In this document: piece after piece, positions 33,870 through 42,375 of the stretch
Numbering within the stretch: position 1 is the first letter of the stretch
How the letters are laid out: each line of letters starts with the position of its first letter
Source: Nonomuraea indica
GTDB lineage: Bacteria > Actinomycetota > Actinomycetes > Streptosporangiales > Streptosporangiaceae
Direction: 5' to 3'
DNA: 64,000 nucleotides
Assembly: GCF_002850745.1 (NCBI RefSeq)
Contig: NZ_KZ559476.1
Coordinates: 38,937-102,936, forward strand
Position numbers and translations under genes: made by a program
Notes under the pieces: model-generated
What the model was told of the DNA's origin: nothing
What the model saw: only the letters and a program-made list of their open reading frames with translations
The model's database searches: none

Positions 33870-35189
33870 GTGAGGATCGCGACGATCTCGGTCACCACGG
33901 CCGCCTTGGCCCTGGGCCTGGCCGCCTGCGGCTCCAGCGGCGACGAGCCGGACACGAGCAACCCGCAGGCGTCCACCGCGGCCTCCGGGCCCAAGCACGC
34001 GGGCCAGAGCCTCACCGTCTGGCGTCTCGGCGACCCCAACGAGCCGTCCCAGAAGTACATGAACGACCTCGTCGCCGCGTTCAAGACGCAGACCGGCGCC
34101 GACGCCAAGGTCGAGTGGATCCCGTGGCCGCAGGTCAACGACAAGTTCACCGCCGCCGCGGCGGGCGGCGAGGGCCCCGACGTGACGGAGATCGGCAACG
34201 ACCAGGTGCCGCTCTGGCAGAGCCAGGACGCCCTCGCGCCGGTGACCACGATCACCACCTCCGGCGAGCACGCCCAGATCCCCAAGAACCTCTTCGGCCT
34301 GGAGACCATCGACGGCGAGATCTACGCCATGCCGTGGGGCGCCGGCACCCGCGCGGTCATGTACCGCAAGGACTGGTTCGAGGACCTCAAGATCGAGGTG
34401 CCGAAGACCTGGGACGAGGTGCTGGCCGCCGCCAAGAAGATCCAGGACGAGAAGGGCAAGGACGTCGACGGCTTCGCCTTCAACGGCGGTTCCGACGCCA
34501 ACCACCTGCTCGGCGCGCTGGCCTGGTCGGAGGGCGGCGAGTACGCGGTCAAGGAGGGCGACAAGTGGGTCGGCAAACTGACCGACCCGGCCTTCAAGAC
34601 CGGCTTCGAGACGTACACGGGCATCGTGACCTCGGGCGCGTCCAGCAAGTCGCGCCTGACGCAGAACACCACCGACATCCGCACCCGCTTCTCCAACGGC
34701 AAGGTCGGCATGTACCTCACCGCGTCGTGGGACATCGCCACCATCAAGGAGGAGAGCAAGGGCAAGATCAAGGACGACGCGATGGCGTTCTTCCCGCTGC
34801 CGGCCAAGGCGGGCGGTGAGACCCCGGCCTTCTTCGGCGGCAACGACATCGCCGTCTGGAACGACGCCAAGAACAAGGAGCTCGCCACCGAGTTCGTGAA
34901 GCTGGCCACCTCCAAGAAGTGGGCCGACCGGTACGCCCTGGACGGCGGCCTGCTGCCCGTCTACCCCGACACGCTCATGGAGCTGGCCAAGGACCCGGCC
35001 CAGGCGCCGTTCGCCGCGGCCTTCGCCAAGGCCAAGGCGTTCCCGGCCGACCCGCAGTGGACCGAGGCCAACGAGACCAAGGCGGTCCTGCAGAACGCCG
35101 CCCGCTCGGTGATCGAGAGCAAGGCCACGGCGGACGAGGCGCTCGCCAAGGCCAACAAGGAACTCGAAGACATCCTCAACCAGTCGTGA
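33870..35189 (+). CDS. ABC sugar transporter, substrate-binding lipoprotein
   Basis: A 439-residue family-1 solute-binding lipoprotein; the signal peptide ends LGLAAC (lipidated Cys20). The mature protein shows SLTVWRLGDPNEPSQKYM and MPWGAGTRAVMYRKDWF, in keeping with oligosaccharide/chitosugar binders. Start GTG 33870 behind AAGGGAGAA. It is the first gene of an operon with two permeases and, after a hairpin, a GH3 enzyme. Confidence 0.93.
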   Translation: MRIATISVTTAALALGLAACGSSGDEPDTSNPQASTAASGPKHAGQSLTVWRLGDPNEPSQKYMNDLVAAFKTQTGADAKVEWIPWPQVNDKFTAAAAGGEGPDVTEIGNDQVPLWQSQDALAPVTTITTSGEHAQIPKNLFGLETIDGEIYAMPWGAGTRAVMYRKDWFEDLKIEVPKTWDEVLAAAKKIQDEKGKDVDGFAFNGGSDANHLLGALAWSEGGEYAVKEGDKWVGKLTDPAFKTGFETYTGIVTSGASSKSRLTQNTTDIRTRFSNGKVGMYLTASWDIATIKEESKGKIKDDAMAFFPLPAKAGGETPAFFGGNDIAVWNDAKNKELATEFVKLATSKKWADRYALDGGLLPVYPDTLMELAKDPAQAPFAAAFAKAKAFPADPQWTEANETKAVLQNAARSVIESKATADEALAKANKELEDILNQS

Positions 35190-35191
35190 CC

Positions 35192-36202
35192 ATGACGAAC
35201 ACCCCAACGCTGGCCAGGGGCGGAGCCGGCACCTCCGCCCCCCGGCGACGCCGTGGCCCGCGCAGGGGCCGGCGCGGCGGCCTGCCGCCCTGGGCCCTGC
35301 CGTACCTGCTCCTCGTACCGGGGATCGTGGTCATCGCGGGCCTGCTGCTCTACCCGATGATCCAGATGTTCGTGATGTCGTTCCAGAACATCAACCTCCG
35401 GGTGATCCGCGGCGTCGCGGAGCCGGAGTGGGTGGGGCTGGACAACTACACCCAGGTGTTCGGCAACGACGTCTTCTGGTCCTCGCTCCGCAACACGGTC
35501 GTCTTCGCCGCCGTCACCGTGACGCTCACGCTCGCGGTCGGCACCGCGGTGGGCGTGCTGCTGCAGCGGCTCGGCAGGGGCATGTCCACCTTCGTGGTCA
35601 TCGGGATCATGTGCGCGTGGGCCGTCCCGCCGGTGGCGCAGGGCACGATCTGGCGCTGGCTGTTCGACGCCGAGGCGGGCATCATCAACTGGGCGCTCAA
35701 CCTGCTGCCCGACGGGCTGTCCACCCTGGTCCTCGGCCGCGCCGACTGGACGGGCGAGCCGTGGCTCAACGACGCCTGGTCCGTCTACGTGGTGCTCGTG
35801 CTCACCGTGGTCTGGGCGTCGTTCCCGTTCGTCGCGGTGTCGGTGCTCGCGGGGCTGAAGGGCATCCCGGCCGAGCTGTACGAGGCGGCGCGGGTCGATG
35901 GCGCGGGCGCGTGGCACACGTTCCGGAAGATCACCGTCCCGTTGCTCAGGCCGGTCTTCGCGGTGCTGACCGTCCTGTCGATCATCTGGGACTTCAAGGT
36001 GTTCAGCCAGCTCTACGTGCTCCTCAACGGGCCGACCAACCGCGAGGCGTTCAACCTGTCGCTCTTCTCCTTCGCCGAGGCGTTCAAGGCGCCCCCGAAG
36101 ATGGGGACGGGCGCGGCGATCGCGGTGGTGCTGACGGTCATCCTGCTCCTCGTCACCGCCGTCTACACCCGCCAGATGGTCAAGCAGGAGGACCTCACAT
36201 GA
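35192..36202 (+). CDS. ABC sugar transporter permease
   Basis: A 336-residue MalF-type permease with an Arg-rich cytoplasmic N terminus (RRRRGPRRGRRGG) and six or seven membrane helices. EAA loop: YEAARVDGAGAWHTFRKITVP. GTG 35186, which overlaps the preceding stop (GTGA), is an in-frame alternative start that would couple translation as in the other operon. The stop overlaps the next ATG. Confidence 0.92.
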   Translation: MTNTPTLARGGAGTSAPRRRRGPRRGRRGGLPPWALPYLLLVPGIVVIAGLLLYPMIQMFVMSFQNINLRVIRGVAEPEWVGLDNYTQVFGNDVFWSSLRNTVVFAAVTVTLTLAVGTAVGVLLQRLGRGMSTFVVIGIMCAWAVPPVAQGTIWRWLFDAEAGIINWALNLLPDGLSTLVLGRADWTGEPWLNDAWSVYVVLVLTVVWASFPFVAVSVLAGLKGIPAELYEAARVDGAGAWHTFRKITVPLLRPVFAVLTVLSIIWDFKVFSQLYVLLNGPTNREAFNLSLFSFAEAFKAPPKMGTGAAIAVVLTVILLLVTAVYTRQMVKQEDLT

Positions 36203-37050
36203 CCCCCCTGGCCCGCAAGCGGCTCACCCGGATCGCGCTGAACGGGGCCGGCGTCCTGGTCTTCCTGTTCGCGATCTTCCCCGTCTACTGGATGGTCTCG
36301 ACCTCGTTCAAGGCCAACGACCAGATCTTCACCACGGACTTCATCCCCTTCCCCACCCACTTCACCTTCGAGCACGTCACCAAGGTGCTCACCGACGGCG
36401 TGGCGGGCAACTCCATCTGGGTCTACATGCGCAACAGCGCCGTCGTGGCGCTCGGCACCGTGCTCGTCGGGTCGCTGTTCGCCCTGCTGGCGGCGACGGC
36501 GGTGGCGCGGTTCCGGTTCAAGGGGCGCACCAGCTTCCTCATCACGCTGCTGGTCGTGCAGATGATCCCCTGCGAGGCGCTGCTCATCCCGCTGTTCCTG
36601 AACGTCCGGCGGCTCGGCCTGTACGACCAGCTGCTCGGCCTCATCGTCATCCAGGTGGGCCTCACCCTGCCGTTCGGCATCTGGATGCTGCGCACGTTCG
36701 TCGCCGCGGTGCCCAGGTCGCTGGAGGAGGCGGCCTGGATCGACGGGGCGACCCGGTTCACCACGTTCTGGAAGGTGCTCTTCCCGCTGGTGGCGCCCGG
36801 CCTCGTGGCGACGAGCATCTTCTCGTTCATCACCGCATGGAACGATCTGATCTTCGCCCTGGTGCTGATGAAGGACACCGCCGGCTACACCATGCCGGTG
36901 GCGTTGCAGTTCTTCTTCGGGCAGCGCGGCACCGACTGGGGCGCCATCATGGCCACCTCGACGCTGATGACACTGCCGGTCATCGCCTTCTTCCTGGTGG
37001 TGCAGCGCCGCATGGTCTCCGGCCTGGTGGCCGGGGCCGTCAAGGGCTGA
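36199..37050 (+). CDS. ABC sugar transporter permease
   Basis: A 283-residue MalG-type permease with six predicted membrane helices and the EAA loop EEAAWIDGATRFTTFWKVLFP. It begins at ATG 36199 with a 4-bp overlap. No dedicated ATPase follows, suggesting use of a shared MsiK-type ATPase. Confidence 0.93.
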   Translation: MTPLARKRLTRIALNGAGVLVFLFAIFPVYWMVSTSFKANDQIFTTDFIPFPTHFTFEHVTKVLTDGVAGNSIWVYMRNSAVVALGTVLVGSLFALLAATAVARFRFKGRTSFLITLLVVQMIPCEALLIPLFLNVRRLGLYDQLLGLIVIQVGLTLPFGIWMLRTFVAAVPRSLEEAAWIDGATRFTTFWKVLFPLVAPGLVATSIFSFITAWNDLIFALVLMKDTAGYTMPVALQFFFGQRGTDWGAIMATSTLMTLPVIAFFLVVQRRMVSGLVAGAVKG

Positions 37051-37099
37051 CCTTTCCCACGCGCGGGCCGTCCGGCCCGTTCCTTCGACGCGGGCCGCG

Positions 37100-37128
37100 C
37101 ACGGCCGGCGCCTCCCGCGCCGGCCGTG
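37100..37128 (+). terminator. Hairpin between permease and GH3 gene
   Basis: Arms CACGGCCGGCG (37100-37110) and CGCCGGCCGTG (37118-37128) with a 7-nt loop. It sits 50 bp after the permease stop and 32 bp before the GH3 start on the same strand, so it may be a terminator or may reduce GH3 expression relative to the transporter. Confidence 0.55.
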
Positions 37129-37160
37129 TCCACGGCCTGCCCTGCACGTGATGAGGAGTC

Positions 37161-38600
37161 ATGGGTCACAGCGATCGGGGGCTGCGGCGTCTCGCGGCCG
37201 GCACGCTGCTCGCCGCCTTCGGCGGGACGAGCGCGCCGGACTGGGTGCTGAGAGGGCTGGAGGACGGCCTCGGCGGCGTCACGCTCTTCGGCTTCAACGT
37301 CGGCGAGCCCGCCGCCCTGGGCGCGCTCACCGCGGCGCTGCGGGCGGCCGGCGACCCCGTCATCTCCCTGGACGAGGAGGGCGGCGACGTCACCCGGCTC
37401 GCCTACCACGTGGGCAGCCCCTATCCGGGCAATGCCGCCCTCGGCGCCGTGGACGACACCGGGCTGACCCGCCGCGTCTACCGGGCGATCGGGTCGGAGC
37501 TGGCCGCCTGCGGGGTGACCCTGGACATGGCGCCGGACGCCGACGTCAACACCGCCGCGGACAACCCCGTGATCGGCACCCGGGCGTTCGGCGACGACCC
37601 CGCGCTGGTCGCCCGGCACACGATGGCCGCCGTCGAGGGGTTGCAGGCGATGGGCGTGGCGGCCTGCGTCAAGCACTTCCCGGGCCACGGCGCGACCACG
37701 GTCGACTCCCACCTGGCGGTCCCCGTCGTGGACGTGCCGCTGGACGTGCTGCGCTCGAGGGAGCTCGTGCCGTTCCAGGCGGCGATCGCCGCCGGCACGA
37801 AGTCGATCATGACGGCGCACGTGGCGGTGCCGGTGCTGACCGGTGACCGGCCGGCGACGCTCTCCCCCGCCGCGATCACCGGTCTGCTGCGCGACGACCT
37901 CGGCTACCGCGGGGTGGTGATCTCCGACGCGCTCGACATGCAGGCCATCACCGACGGGGTCGGCCTGGCGGGCGGAGCGGTGCTGTCGCTGGCGGCGGGC
38001 GCCGACCTGCTGTGCCTGGGGCCCAAGCCCGGCCCGGACGACGTCGAGCGGATCATCGCCGAGATCGTGGCCGCGGTACGCGACGGCAGGCTGGCGGCCG
38101 CCCGCCTGGAGGAGGCCGCGGCCCGCACGCAGGCGCTGCGCCTCTGGTCGGGGTCGCGGGCGGGCGCGCCCGCCGAGCCGGTCACGGTCGGGCTGGACGC
38201 CGCGCGGCGCGCGGTGCGGCTCGACGGGTCGCCGGGACCGCTGAAGGACCCGCTGGTCGTCGAGCTCGACACGCCACCCACGATCGCGGTCGGCGACGTG
38301 CCGTGGGGGGTCGCGCCGTGGCTTCCGCAGGCGGAGGTCGTCCGGGTCCGGCCGGCCGAGGCGAGCGCCGCCGACCTGCTGGGCCGCGCCGTGGACCGCT
38401 CGCTGCTGGTGGTCGTCAAGGACGCGCACCGCTACGCCGACAGCCGGGCACTGGTCTCGGAGCTGGTCACCGCCCGGCCGGACGCGATCGTGGTCGAGAT
38501 GGGGCTGCCGGTCTGGCGGCCGGGCGGCGCCGCCTACATCGCCACGTACGGCGCGGCCCGCGCGAACGCCCAGGCCGCGATGGAGCTGCTGGCCGTCTGA
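37161..38600 (+). CDS. GH3 beta-N-acetylhexosaminidase (NagZ-like)
   Basis: A 479-residue GH3 enzyme that removes terminal beta-N-acetylglucosamine. It carries the NagZ hallmark KHFPGHG (171-177) with the acid/base Asp-Ser-His triplet at 182-184, and the nucleophile Asp256 in VISDALDM. No signal peptide, so it acts in the cytoplasm on imported chito- or muro-sugars. A GGAG ribosome-binding site precedes ATG 37161. Together with the upstream ABC genes it makes a GlcNAc-oligosaccharide uptake and cleavage unit. Confidence 0.93.
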   Translation: MGHSDRGLRRLAAGTLLAAFGGTSAPDWVLRGLEDGLGGVTLFGFNVGEPAALGALTAALRAAGDPVISLDEEGGDVTRLAYHVGSPYPGNAALGAVDDTGLTRRVYRAIGSELAACGVTLDMAPDADVNTAADNPVIGTRAFGDDPALVARHTMAAVEGLQAMGVAACVKHFPGHGATTVDSHLAVPVVDVPLDVLRSRELVPFQAAIAAGTKSIMTAHVAVPVLTGDRPATLSPAAITGLLRDDLGYRGVVISDALDMQAITDGVGLAGGAVLSLAAGADLLCLGPKPGPDDVERIIAEIVAAVRDGRLAAARLEEAAARTQALRLWSGSRAGAPAEPVTVGLDAARRAVRLDGSPGPLKDPLVVELDTPPTIAVGDVPWGVAPWLPQAEVVRVRPAEASAADLLGRAVDRSLLVVVKDAHRYADSRALVSELVTARPDAIVVEMGLPVWRPGGAAYIATYGAARANAQAAMELLAV

Positions 38601-38610
38601 GCGGCGCGGG

Positions 38611-39801
38611 TCAGGAGCTGAAGAGCTCCTCCCGCGCCTCGTGGAGGGCGGCCAGCACGGCGCCGCGCAGCACGGGATTGCCCTCCACGGTGCTGGTGGC
38701 CACCTCGGGCCGTACCGGGGAGATGCGGGCGACGGCCTCCTCCACGCGGGAGGTGAGCGCCCGCCCGCCCGCGTGCCCCACCTCGCCGCCGAGCACGACC
38801 AGGCCGGGGTCGAGGATCACGCACACGGCCGCCACGCCCAGCGCCAGCCGCTGGGCCAGCTCGTCGAGCATCGGCTCGCCCTGCTCGCCGGCGGCGACGG
38901 CCAGCTGCACGCACTCCCCCGCGGTGCCGGCCGCGAAGCCGTGGGCTCGGGCCAGCTCGGTCACCGCCTCGGCGCTGACCAGCGACTGCAGCCCGCCCGC
39001 CAGCGAGGGCAGCCGGCCGGGCGCGGTGCGGATCTCCTCGGGCAGCGGCACGCCCGGGACCGCCAGATAGCCGATCTCCCCCGCGCTGCCCGACCGGCCG
39101 CGGTGCAGTTTGCCGCCGAGCATGACGGCGAGGCCGAGGCCGCGGCTGGCCCACAGCAGCACGAAGTCGTCGACGCCCTTGGCCGCCCCGTCGGTGCGCT
39201 CGGCGACGGCGGCCAGGTTGACGTCGTTCTCGATGGTCACCGCACGCTTGAGGTCGCCGGCCAGCGCCTCGTGGCTGCCCTCGTGCCAGCCCGGCAGGTC
39301 GAAGGCGTAGCGGACGTCTCCGGTGCGCGGGTCGACCACGCCGGGCGTGCCGATCACCACGCCGCGCAGCCTGGCGACGCCGAGCTTGGCGCTGCGGCAC
39401 GCCTTCATGATCGCGGCGTGGATGACGGGGACGAGGTCGTCGTGGCCGTTGGGGTCGAACGTCACCTCTGCCACCGTGCGCCCGTTGATGTCGGCGACCG
39501 CCGCCGAGACCAGGCCCGGCCCCACCTCCAGCCCGGCCACGTAGGCGCTGGACGGCACGACCGAGTAGAGGGCGGCGCTGGGGCCGCGGCCTCCCGCCTG
39601 GGTGCCGACCACCTGGACCAGCCCGCGCTCCTCCAGCCTGGCGAGCGTCTGGGAGGCGGTGACCTTCGACAGGCCGGTCAGCTCGCCGATCTGGCCGCGC
39701 GTCATCGGGCCGGTGGCGAGCAGCAACTCCAGCGCGGCCCGGTCGTTGATCTCCCTGAGCAGTCTGGGCACACCAGGGCGTCGCTCCACGCTGAATCCCA
39801 C
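38611..39801 (-). CDS. ROK family transcriptional regulator (second paralogue)
   Basis: A 396-residue repressor nearly collinear with the ROK protein at 32470: same start pattern (PGVPRLLREINDRAALELLL), helix-turn-helix (MTRGQIGELTGLSKVTASQTL), VVIGTPGVVDPRTGDVRYAFDLPGW and IENDVNLAAVAER. It closes the transporter-GH3 locus, convergent with the GH3 gene (10 bp). A tandem pair of such repressors suggests responses to two related sugars or phosphorylated forms. Confidence 0.92.
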   Translation of the reverse strand: MGFSVERRPGVPRLLREINDRAALELLLATGPMTRGQIGELTGLSKVTASQTLARLEERGLVQVVGTQAGGRGPSAALYSVVPSSAYVAGLEVGPGLVSAAVADINGRTVAEVTFDPNGHDDLVPVIHAAIMKACRSAKLGVARLRGVVIGTPGVVDPRTGDVRYAFDLPGWHEGSHEALAGDLKRAVTIENDVNLAAVAERTDGAAKGVDDFVLLWASRGLGLAVMLGGKLHRGRSGSAGEIGYLAVPGVPLPEEIRTAPGRLPSLAGGLQSLVSAEAVTELARAHGFAAGTAGECVQLAVAAGEQGEPMLDELAQRLALGVAAVCVILDPGLVVLGGEVGHAGGRALTSRVEEAVARISPVRPEVATSTVEGNPVLRGAVLAALHEAREELFSS

Positions 39802-39817
39802 CGTCTGATCGAAAAGG

Positions 39818-39833
39818 TTGTTGGCAGTTTAGC
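39818..39833 (-). promoter_or_regulatory. ROK operator/promoter region 2
   Basis: TTGTTGGCAGTTTAGC matches the box before the first ROK gene (TTGTTAGTTTAGC). On the minus strand TAAACT (39826-39831) is the -10 candidate, with TGATCG 16 bp further upstream. The rest of 39802-40023 shows no gene. Confidence 0.5.
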
Positions 39834-40023
39834 GCTCCTCCTGGCGTCGATCAGTGCCGGCTTTCCCCTGCGTACCGGGGCTGGTATCGCTCCCACCCGC
39901 GGCTCGCCGCAAACCCGGGCGAAACGACCTTCGTCGCGTCCGCGCAGGCCGCGGGCGGATCATGGCCCCCGACCCGCCACCCGGCAGCCGAACCACTGTT
40001 GACCAGGAGGGATAATCGACAAC

Positions 40024-40473
40024 ATGCGCCTTTCCGCTCGTGTCGACTACGCCCTCCGTGCCGCCGCCGAACTCGCCGCAGCCGGTGCCGGCCCGACCAC
40101 CGTGGGCGAGCTCGCCAAGGAGCAGGACATGCCGCCCAAGTACCTGGAGAACATCCTGCTGCAGATGCGCCGGGCCGGTCTCGTACGCGGCCAGCGCGGA
40201 CCGGAGGGCGGCTACGTGCTGGCCAGGCCGGCCGGGGAGATCTCCCTGGCCGACGTGATCAGGGCCGTCGACGGGCCGCTGGCCAACGTCCGCGGCGAGC
40301 GTCCCGAGCACGTCGGCTATCGCGGTCCGGCGGAGTCGCTGCAGCAGGTGTGGATCGCGCTGCGGGCCACCGAGCGGTCCATCCTGGAGGAGGTCACCCT
40401 GGAGCAGGTGGCGAACGGTGAGCTGCCCGAGCGCGTCCGCCAGCTCGCCGCCGACCCCGCCGCCTGGGACTGA
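40024..40473 (+). CDS. Rrf2 family transcriptional regulator
   Basis: A 149-residue Rrf2-type winged-helix regulator: MRLSARVDYALRAAAELA, PKYLENILLQMRRAGLV, RGPEGGYVLARP. The three cysteines that hold the Fe-S cluster in IscR/NsrR are absent (no Cys at all), so it should act independently of a cluster, like CymR-type members. AGGAGG lies 13 bp upstream of the ATG and a GATAAT box in between, leaving open a leaderless start. Confidence 0.9.
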   Translation: MRLSARVDYALRAAAELAAAGAGPTTVGELAKEQDMPPKYLENILLQMRRAGLVRGQRGPEGGYVLARPAGEISLADVIRAVDGPLANVRGERPEHVGYRGPAESLQQVWIALRATERSILEEVTLEQVANGELPERVRQLAADPAAWD

Positions 40474-40479
40474 CGGTTC

Positions 40480-40509
40480 TTGACCGAGCCATACAAAACG
40501 GGCTAGCTT
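40480..40509 (+). promoter_or_regulatory. Promoter of the tetR gene, likely leaderless
   Basis: TTGACC (40480-40485), an 18-bp spacer and TAGCTT (40504-40509). The expected transcription start, 7 bp further on, falls on the GTG start codon at 40516, and no Shine-Dalgarno is present. Confidence 0.55.
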
Positions 40510-40515
40510 CGTCTC

Positions 40516-41091
40516 GTGGGCAGGCCTCGGGAGTTCGACGACCAGACGGTGCTGGACGCCGCCATGGACGTGTTCTGGGAGAAGGGATATGAGGCCACCA
40601 CGACCGAAGACCTGTGCACGCGCACCGGGCTCGGCCGCGGCAGCCTCTACAACGCCTTCGGCAGCAAACACCGCCTGTACGCGGAGTCGATCCGCCACTA
40701 CGGGGCCAGGGCGGGCGCGCAGCTCGCCGTCCTCGACGAGGACCTTCCGGTCCGGGAACGGCTGCGGGCCCTCATGCTGGCCGTGATCGACGCCGACCTG
40801 ACCGATCCCGGCCGGCGCGGCTGCCTCGCGCTCAACGCCGCGACCGAAGCCGGCGGCCGCAGCGAGGAGGTGGCGGCCCTGCTCCGCCGGCAGTTCGCCG
40901 ACCTCGAACAGCTGTTCACCGACCTGGTGGCCGTCGGCCAGAGCACGGGCGAGCTGCCCGCCGGCCGCCCGCCCCGGCAGGTGGCGCGCACCCTCCAGAG
41001 CACCTACTACGGCCTGCGCACGCTGGCCAAGGTCACCGACGACCGGGATGCCCTGCTGGACGTGGTGGAGGGCGCGATCTCCGCCCTGTGA
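40516..41091 (+). CDS. TetR family transcriptional regulator
   Basis: A 191-residue TetR-type repressor with helix-turn-helix TTEDLCTRTGLGRGSLYNAFGSK (about residues 30-52) and a C-terminal ligand domain containing GRRGCLALNAATEAG. It lies 77 bp upstream of a co-oriented MFS exporter, the usual target. Both upstream regions contain TACAAAA-type motifs (40491-40497, and reversed near 41131-41138), a possible operator half-site. Confidence 0.92.
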   Translation: MGRPREFDDQTVLDAAMDVFWEKGYEATTTEDLCTRTGLGRGSLYNAFGSKHRLYAESIRHYGARAGAQLAVLDEDLPVRERLRALMLAVIDADLTDPGRRGCLALNAATEAGGRSEEVAALLRRQFADLEQLFTDLVAVGQSTGELPAGRPPRQVARTLQSTYYGLRTLAKVTDDRDALLDVVEGAISAL

Positions 41092-41168
41092 CCGGCGGCG
41101 CCGCGTGCCCGCCGGCTTTTTTCGGCCCATATTTTGTACTGGTCCATCAAGAATTTGGGGTGAGCTCC

Positions 41169-42359
41169 ATGCGCACGAGTGGCCCGGGTACCGTCCCGGC
41201 TCTGATGGTGTGCGTCTTCGGCATCACGACCGGCGAGTTCGTCGTGGCGGGAATCCTGCCGGACATCGCCGGTGACCTCACCGTCTCGATCCCGGCCGCG
41301 GGCCTGCTCGTGACGGCGTACGCGCTCGGGATGATCGTGGGCGGCCCGGTGGTGACCGCGCTGACGGCCCGGTTCCCGCGCCGGCCGCTCATCCTGGCCC
41401 TCCTCGGCATCGCCGTCCTGGGCAACGCGGCGTCGGCGCTGGCACCGGCCTACTCCGTGCTCTTCGCGGCCCGGGTCGTCACCGCCCTGGTGACCGCCAC
41501 GTTCTTCGCCAACGCGATCGTCATCGCGGCCTCGACCGCCCCGCCCGGCAGGCAGGCGTCCACGGTGTCCAAGCTGGCCTTCGGGATGAACCTGTCGATG
41601 ATCCTCGGCGCGCCCCTGGGCACCTTCATCGGCGACGGTCTCGGCTGGCGCGCCACCTTCGCCGCGGTCGCCGCGTGCTGCGCCCTGGGTCTCGCGCTGG
41701 TGCTCCGGCTCGTGCCGGACGTCCGCGACGCGACGCCCGCCACCTCGGCCGTGGCCGAGCTGGGAGTGTTCCGCAGCCGGGACGTGCAGATCGCCATCGC
41801 GGTCACCGCCGTCGGCAACGCGGGGCTGCTCATGGTGTTCACCTACTTCGCGCCCCTGCTCACCGGCCTGTCCGGGTTCGCGCCCGGCACGATCGCCGTG
41901 CTGCTGCTGGTGTACGGCGTGGGCGCCGCCGTGGGCAACCTCGCCGGGGGGCGGCTGGCCGACCGGGCGCCGATGCCGTCACAGGTGGGCCTGCTCGCAC
42001 TGCTCGCCGGGGCGCTGCTGCTGATGGGCCTGGCCGGCGGCGGCACGGTGCTGGGCGCGATCATGGTTTTCGTGCTCGGCGCGCTCGGGTTCTCCGTCGT
42101 CCCAGGGATGCAGGCCCGGGTGCTCGCCACCGCCGCTTCCGCGCCGACGCTCGCCATGGCCGTGAACGCCTCCGCCTACCAGCTCGCGGCGGCGTTCGCG
42201 GCCTGGCTCGGCGGCCGGATCATCGACGGCGGGCTCGGCCTGCCGTCCGTCTACCTCGGCGGGGCGGCGGTGACCGCGGCGGGCATCCTGATGAGCTGCC
42301 TCGCCTGGCTCCGGGACCGCAGGGCGGCGAGGGCGGCCCCGGCCACCGTGACGGCCTGA
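41169..42359 (+). CDS. MFS transporter (DHA1-type drug/sugar efflux)
   Basis: A 396-residue 12-helix major facilitator of the DHA1/arabinose-efflux type. It begins at ATG 41169 behind GGGGTGAG; GTG 41160 is an in-frame alternative. Motifs such as TTGEFVVAGILPDIA at the N terminus and GGPVVTALTARFPRRP (motif A region) are typical. Probably controlled by the adjacent TetR. Substrate unknown. Confidence 0.9.
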   Translation: MRTSGPGTVPALMVCVFGITTGEFVVAGILPDIAGDLTVSIPAAGLLVTAYALGMIVGGPVVTALTARFPRRPLILALLGIAVLGNAASALAPAYSVLFAARVVTALVTATFFANAIVIAASTAPPGRQASTVSKLAFGMNLSMILGAPLGTFIGDGLGWRATFAAVAACCALGLALVLRLVPDVRDATPATSAVAELGVFRSRDVQIAIAVTAVGNAGLLMVFTYFAPLLTGLSGFAPGTIAVLLLVYGVGAAVGNLAGGRLADRAPMPSQVGLLALLAGALLLMGLAGGGTVLGAIMVFVLGALGFSVVPGMQARVLATAASAPTLAMAVNASAYQLAAAFAAWLGGRIIDGGLGLPSVYLGGAAVTAAGILMSCLAWLRDRRAARAAPATVTA

Positions 42360-42375
42360 CCTGATGCGGAAGCGG

